A program made the translations under genes and the position numbers. From positions 165,198 through 229,197 of the forward strand of contig JAACJM010000135.1 in the NCBI GenBank assembly GCA_013368315.1: a stretch of 64,000 nucleotides of DNA, in the 5' to 3' direction. Below, one piece after another: positions 58,835 to 64,000 of the stretch (positions are counted from its first letter, which is position 1; every line of letters starts with the position of its first letter). This stretch comes from Tetrapyrgos nigripes. Taxonomy: Eukaryota; Basidiomycota; Agaricomycetes; Agaricales; Campanellaceae. Below the pieces are notes generated by a model. That model was not told where the DNA came from, did not search any database, and worked only from the letters and a program-made list of their open reading frames with translations.

Positions 58835-60051
58835 TTAATCAACACCCTCATCGTCAGTTGTTTGGTGACACTGTTCTCTACGAAGATAATAAGAAGTCGA
58901 GAGACCACCACCATGAATGCGAGTTGTTCTTGCAATCCTCTCTCGGAATTCTCTTGGATATAATCCACTCGAGTCTCCTTCAGGATGGTACGCAGCTGGG
59001 CTATTATTCACAAAAGCATCCACGCCTTTACGAATAAGGATGGAATAAAGATTCGCTCCATCCCCATCATGATCTCCCACTCCTTTGTTCCCCAACCACT
59101 CCGCCTGCTCCGGATGTGTGTCCAAGAAGACGCTCTGCAGCCTAGCAAAAGCTCGTTTGATATCTTCGCTGTAATTCGGTTCCAAACTGACATCCAAGAT
59201 TCCTAGAAGGCAATATGCCCTATCCTGTGGTTTCGTCGTTTTCCTACCAATCGCCCAAGCCATCCTAGTCTTCGGCTCAATTTGTCGAGAAGGAATCGTC
59301 CCGTCTATGTCTGCGGGAGATATGCCAGTCAAACTTGCGACGGTCAGCTTGAGCTTCCCTTTATCGCCAATTCGGTTGAAATGCCTATCGAAAAACACCA
59401 CGGTTGACGGTGCCAATAGCTCTTGGAGAGTCCAGCCTCTCTCGAACCACTCACTATCCTCGAACATCCCTCTTTGCCATCGCAAAGGACCCGACGTCTC
59501 CTCTTCTAAGCCGAGTCTAAAAATCTTTCCGTCCCATTGCAAAGGACCCGAAGTCTCCTCTTCTACAATCTCCTTCTCCGAATCATGAACCAAATGCTTC
59601 CATCTCCATACATCCACCATATACACATAACAAACCACCGCATTCGCATAATATCCATACATCCCCATGATATCCCTCGCTGATTCGCCGTGATCAGCTC
59701 GGTTGATGCAGCAAGTATCCACCCAAATGAAATCTATGTTATCTTTTTGGGCTTTGGAGCAGGCTTCCGAGATCTTTTTGTAGCCTGGCTTATACTTCAG
59801 ATTAAGCGAGGGGTCGGCCGATACGAGCTGGAATTCCTCAAATGTGATTTCTTGCAATGTGATCCATCGATGAGATAGGATGGCATATGGAGGAACGGCG
59901 TCATTCTCGTGGAACTCGGCGAATGTCAGGGTGTGGGTGTTTATCAGACGATGTGGACGTGACTGGGTAATGCAATAAGTAAAGAAGAAAAAGCCGACTG
60001 TAATGATATCCATGGAGGGTTACTCACGGTGTGCTCTGTCTTGTGGTCCAT
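58835..60051 (-). CDS. HET-domain (heterokaryon incompatibility) protein, about 383 aa
   Basis: Exon 1 (60051-60028) encodes MDHKTEHT; a 65-nt intron (GTGAGT ... CCCAG) joins it in phase to 59962-58835. HET domain blocks are RLINTHTLTF, PYAILSHRW, FIWVDTCCINRADHGES, MYGYYANAVVCYVYM, RGWTLQELLAP and VVFFDRHFNRIGDKGKL. HET domains trigger cell death when genetically different hyphae fuse, usually downstream of recognition proteins such as NACHT-WD40 receptors. An internal duplication repeats EEETSGPL(Q/R)W about 20 residues apart. The C-terminus after the HET domain is short compared with many family members. No damage is seen. Confidence 0.85.
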
Positions 60052-60289
60052 TGTAGCAGTGTAGCTGGGAATGGGTAGTCGAGGGGTTGCGCACTGTGAG
60101 TCTTCTTATACGCCTGGTTAAGCGTGTGGCATTTGTTTGAATTCTTGAAATAGTCTATATCAAACCCTATTTGATTGATTTTATACTTATGTATATATGT
60201 ACAGCCTCTTTCATCTATCTTTTACCGATACAAGCATCGTTAGTCTCGTTAAAATGCAATAATGTTACTGGAGGGATTCTGGTGAAAGG
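60052..60289. promoter_or_regulatory. Upstream region of the HET gene
   Basis: Lies 5' of the minus-strand HET gene. It is AT-rich near 60170-60200 (ATACTTATGTATATATGTAC). No single motif decides a start site. Confidence 0.3.
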
Positions 60290-60760
60290 ATTGTAGCAAA
60301 CGCTCCGTTACATTGTGAGTCCTACGTTCTCAAACGTTCTCGTCCACACTCCCTGTTTTCCCATTCGACTGCACGCCTTGCTGCACGTTACCCGCTCTCT
60401 ACCCCACTGCGGTCTTTACCGCACTTCCAACGCTTTCTATGCGACTGCGCAATCTAGTGCACGTCTCTGCACCCCTGTAATATACTTGATCTGGTGACCA
60501 GATTGTAGCATTTTGCGTTTGCATCTCTACATCGTGAATCTTAGGCCTACTTTCTCAACAATCACCCCACTGGTGTCTCGTCCCCTCGTCCACACTTCCT
60601 CTATTCCCAAACGACTGCGCACTCTTGTGATCGTCTTTCTGCTCGACTGCGGGCGCAATCTGCGACCGTCAAATTCTCTTGACCCGACTGCGGTTTCCAC
60701 TGGACGTCAAACACTTCTCAATTGACTGCACAACCTCTGTTGCACGTCATCCTAATACCT
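60290..60760. repeat. Diverged two-copy tandem repeat rich in CGACTGCG motifs
   Basis: Copy 1 (about 60290-60490) and copy 2 (about 60500-60760) share GATTGTAGCA, a CGTCCACACT(C/T)CCT block and repeated (C/G)ACTGC(G/A)C. The CACTGC/GACTGC core occurs at least nine times. It is not coding. It may be an old tandem duplication or a structured transcript. Confidence 0.5.
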
Positions 60761-62983
60761 ATCCTCTTCGCGTGTAGGATCCGCGTCTTGAACAACGCAT
60801 ACTCATACAAATTTTCAAATAGCTCAATGCCCACCCAAGCAGGCCCTACTTCTCCTACTCAAACCGAACTCTCTGCTCCTTCGCAGCCCCGAACCTTCCC
60901 AGTTCCACCTCCATACTCTGATCCCAATGGCACTGGTCCTTCGTCTACCCCATCACATCGTACATTGGGCGAGGGCAACGCAACATGATGCAGATTGGGA
61001 GTGAGGATGAGGGAGATGGGTAGTATGGTGAGAGACAGGTGAGGGTAAGGATGAGGGTTCATGCCGACGGTGCTTTCGTTCTTAGTGTCGTTCTCCTTCT
61101 CCTTCCTTCTCCCGAGCCTGGCCTTCAACAGGACTGGGATCCAGAAACACGTCGTTAGGAATATGCGCCCCTGGTTCTGTATACCCATTATTCGGGTCCA
61201 GGACTGCATTGGGGTAGGAAGGGATAGATGGTCTCGGTTTACGACGGTATCAACGATAAAGATGGTTTAAGACTCTGAAACACTTGGCGTTTAGGATGTG
61301 TATGAGGTCGAGGAGGATGATATGGGTAGCCACTATTCCGATGATAATCCGTACGAGTGAGTGTGAGTGTTGTCGACCAAGGTGAACCGTGAGGGCGATG
61401 GCGAGGTCTTGCAAGTGGTCTTCTTTAGATCCTGTTTTGGGTGAACGAAGAATTCACCGCTTCGTTCGGGGTCAGGTTGTCCATGCCTATTTCCATCCCC
61501 ATTCCCAACCAGCGGTAGCCCGTTCTTCTGACTTTTCTGACGTGGGCCTGGACCTGGGCATACCGTGTTGGAAGAACCAGTAGCATGAGCCTCGTCTCGG
61601 TGCCCATGCCCATGCCCATTTTCATATTCATATCCCTCTCTCCTTTTCCTCGAACTCCAACTCTGACTCATCCATCAACTCCCATCTCCATCTTCAAACC
61701 TATCCTCGATAATCTTCCCAATTGCATCCGTCGCGACACCAACCTCAATTTTGTCGTGTTATCGGTATTGACGTATGGGGGGTTTTGAGTTAGGAGTGCA
61801 AAAGGGTCTGGCGTGCCGCGTTTGGTAAGGGCTTGAAAGAGTAGAATTGAAGGATGTGCCTTGTGGAGTGATGGTGTCGGAGGCGATGCAATGGGAGGAA
61901 GCAGAAAAAGATATAGCATTGTGATTTGAGGGTATACGTAGCACTAGAGGCGGAAATGCGGGTCGGTTGGGGTACAGGATACAGCGCAGCATGTAGGAGG
62001 ATGTGATGGTATAGGAAACGACGAGACGGAGGGGGTAGAGATTGTCAGTATTCCGTAAATGCTCGAGGTATAAAGAGAGGTTGGGGCAAACAGAGTTTAG
62101 ATAGAAGAAAGGACACTACGCACCAACTATCTTTCCCTCTTGGCTATCCTTGCGTTTTGCCTCAATGCACGCGATTCCGTCAAAAAGGGTTCAAAGGACA
62201 CGAAGGCAGAAATGGTTGTGGTCGAAGTCATGTGAACCGCGCGTTTACCGGTCCGGCTAGAACCGATGCTTCGGGCGCGTATTTGTTCTTCTCTTCACGC
62301 TTCCACCACACATTCTTTCCAGCTGCCTCTTCTCGCGTTCGGACGCCTGAATCTGGGAATTACCACCTTAAAAGAATATCCTCGACAGGTAGCAACTTTG
62401 AAAGAGCGCCGATTTAATCCTCCCGCAGGAAATACTTGAACCAGACTAGATTGCCTTAGCTCCAAGCTTCAAGTCCTGGTGGGCAGATTTCTCCAATACG
62501 CTCTTTAGTAATGAATCCTCTATCGCCAGCACCGTATGGAACTTGCTGATAACCACGAGCCTTTACATCACATCAAACAGCTTATCTGAGAGACGGATGT
62601 ACCAATGTTTCCGAAGCTAGATACCTTATACCCTCTACTTAGATTTGCTTCAATATGCTCTTTTCATGCATCATGCGAATGACAGTGACGGTCTCGAGGA
62701 GACTTAGTACGTCGATATGCACGTTAAGCCTGAGTGGATCAACATGAGCAGAAACTCGCTGGAAAGGCCCAGTGGCAGTGCTAGAATCAGTGGCCGAAGT
62801 ACATAATGTTCCAAGCAGTATGAGAGCCGGCAATGGATATATATATATATAGGATGGATTTCCAGACATGGATAAATACAATCGTAGAACTAGATTCATA
62901 AATAAGAAGGAAACCGGGGCCAGCGACGACAGTCACACAAGGCATATTAGAGGATCTTCGGTGACAAGGACACTACACCTCAA
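60761..62983. other. No confident gene
   Basis: Short frames on both strands overlap. One plus-strand frame near 60827-60988 encodes a Pro/Ser/Thr-rich peptide (MPTQAGPTSPTQTELSAP). Minus-strand frames at 61668-61919 and 61333-61671 include a signal-like MLYLFLLPP and a His/Gly run. No domain or clear splice chain could be built. A TATATATATATAT run is at about 62837-62851. Confidence 0.35.
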
Positions 62984-63877
62984 TTATATCATAATGTGCA
63001 TAGTTGTAACAAATACTGCGATAATCCAGCAGCCGTGAATCAGTGTCAAGCTCCCTGCAGAGTTGTCGCTAGTGTCCGAACTTCCAGTCCCATTATTGCC
63101 CTCATTTCCAGAGGAGGGCGAGGACGAGGACGTATCCGAATCATTCACCGTGTATCTGTAGCCAAAACATGTCAAGGAGATGAGCGATATCCTCGAGGCA
63201 GGTTCATGATACAGTATACTCACATACATCCATCAAAACTCAACGCGTTAGTAACCGCACTAGACCCGATGATCTCGATCACCACATCATGCTTCTCATT
63301 CATCAACCCTCTATCAAACGCATCGACGTTAATTTCCTCCCTTCCCACCAGGTGGTAAAGCTCAAACGACTCGAGACTGTCCAGTCTCTTTACTGAATGG
63401 ATCATCAGGTATAGTAGGACTGAATGCACCGTCAGCATCATCGGACTTGGTGGGTTGGAAGAAGGTATCCATAAAATTTACGAAGCAGCTGCCGTCGTTC
63501 ATGACTGAGATGCCCATGGAGGCCCGTGCATAGGGAATGAGTAGGTCGGGGAGAGGTAGTACAAGGCGATGCCTGGCAATGAGAAAAGAGACGTAGGTTA
63601 GTGACGATGAGCAGGTCAAGATGTACATAGGAGTCAGTAAGTAAAGCTCACCAGTGAAACTGAATTTGGCAGTCGCGTTCTCGTTTTGCGTGAAATGAAG
63701 ACTTCCGTTACCGGCGAGATTATTCGTGTCAACAAGCCAGGGACCTTCGTACGTGATAGACACGTCAGAGTCGTCTACTGTTATGTTGCGGAGGCTTCCC
63801 TGTGCGGAGATGGAGGTAAGGAGTGAAAGTAACCAGAGGATAAAGTAGGATGACCCAGAGCACTGAGAGAGACGCAT
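62984..63877 (-). pseudogene. Secreted, probably GPI-anchored agaric protein with frameshifts
   Basis: Starts MRLSQCSGSSYFILWLLSLL at 63877 with a signal peptide ending near SISAQG. Then comes NITVDDSDVSITYEGPW and HFTQNENATAKFSFTG, the usual opening of a common agaric extracellular family. A 61-nt-range intron leads to IALYYLSP. The frame must shift before ISVMNDGSCFVNF and again before RLDSLESFELYHLVG to recover the family pattern, which ends SFDGC then YTVNDSDTSSSSPSSGN after an intron at about 63160-63230. The last 22 residues are hydrophobic, as in GPI signals. The two shifts suggest decay, unless small introns were missed. Confidence 0.6.
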
Positions 63878-64000
63878 TGCTATAGATGTTTATAGAATGG
63901 AGTTGTAGGATGGCGTTCTTTGATAAATAAGTACCGAAAGCCAGGATTTCGATGACCCTTTATACGCAACCATATGTGAGCGCCTCGCTCGCCTCCAGTG
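63878..64000. promoter_or_regulatory. 5' flank of the secreted-protein gene
   Basis: The minus strand reads GTATAAAGGG near 63958-63967, about 85 bp upstream of the ATG, a plausible TATA box. The window ends here. Confidence 0.35.

Noticed and set aside
60859..61992. Overlapping minus-strand frames as a membrane-protein gene
   Set aside because: The hydrophobic starts are not followed by a consistent frame, and plus-strand frames are equally open.

Overview
The window looks like accessory, transposon-rich DNA from a filamentous basidiomycete, most likely an Agaricomycete. The evidence is short introns of 48-75 nt with GTRNGT donors and CTNAC branch sites, a KDZ-type transposase with a cysteine-cluster N-terminus, a fungal NACHT-WD40 receptor, a HET-domain gene, an agaric-type multi-pass membrane protein, and transposons decayed mainly by CGA-to-TGA changes. 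No rRNA, CRISPR array or bacterial-type operon was seen.

Layout. 0-2.8 kb: gene-poor, with a 614-bp non-autonomous hAT element (787-1400) inside a segment whose uninterrupted paralogue lies at 24.85-25.01 kb. 2.8-6.6 kb: a minus-strand LTR element reduced to two diverged LTRs, an unknown ORF and a gag fragment. 6.6-12.9 kb: a Ty3/Gypsy chromovirus with target duplications, a 5'-deleted LTR, a probable -1 gag-pol frameshift site and an antisense accessory gene encoding a six-cysteine protein. 14.2-22.0 kb: an apparently intact nine-exon NLR gene (NACHT plus 35 WD40 repeats). 24.7-28.0 kb: a hairpin, the paralogous segment and a Copia-like gag element without pol. 28.0-35.4 kb: a minus-strand Helitron (HUH Rep, PIF1 helicase, C-terminal cysteine-peptidase-like domain) broken by three nonsense codons. 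35.9-43.7 kb: a tRNA-like sequence and three spliced genes of TE-like or multicopy character, the last an Spt5/KOW-like gene. 43.7-45.2 kb: a minisatellite built on a palindromic core. 45.4-50.2 kb: a dead KDZ transposase gene and a coiled-coil fragment. 51.8-55.0 kb: a carboxylesterase pseudogene and another decayed spliced gene. 56.7-60.1 kb: an intact seven-exon membrane-protein gene and a HET-domain gene. 60-64 kb: diverged tandem repeats, unassigned sequence and a frameshifted secreted/GPI-type gene.

The genes that look alive (NLR, membrane protein, HET) are of kinds tied to fungal non-self recognition or to lineage-specific expansion, and they sit among decayed transposons. Most annotated breaks are nonsense changes, often CGA to TGA, which fits deamination of methylated CpG in silenced repeats. 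All gene models were built by hand from splice signals and reading-frame continuity. Family names come from motif recognition, not from database searches.
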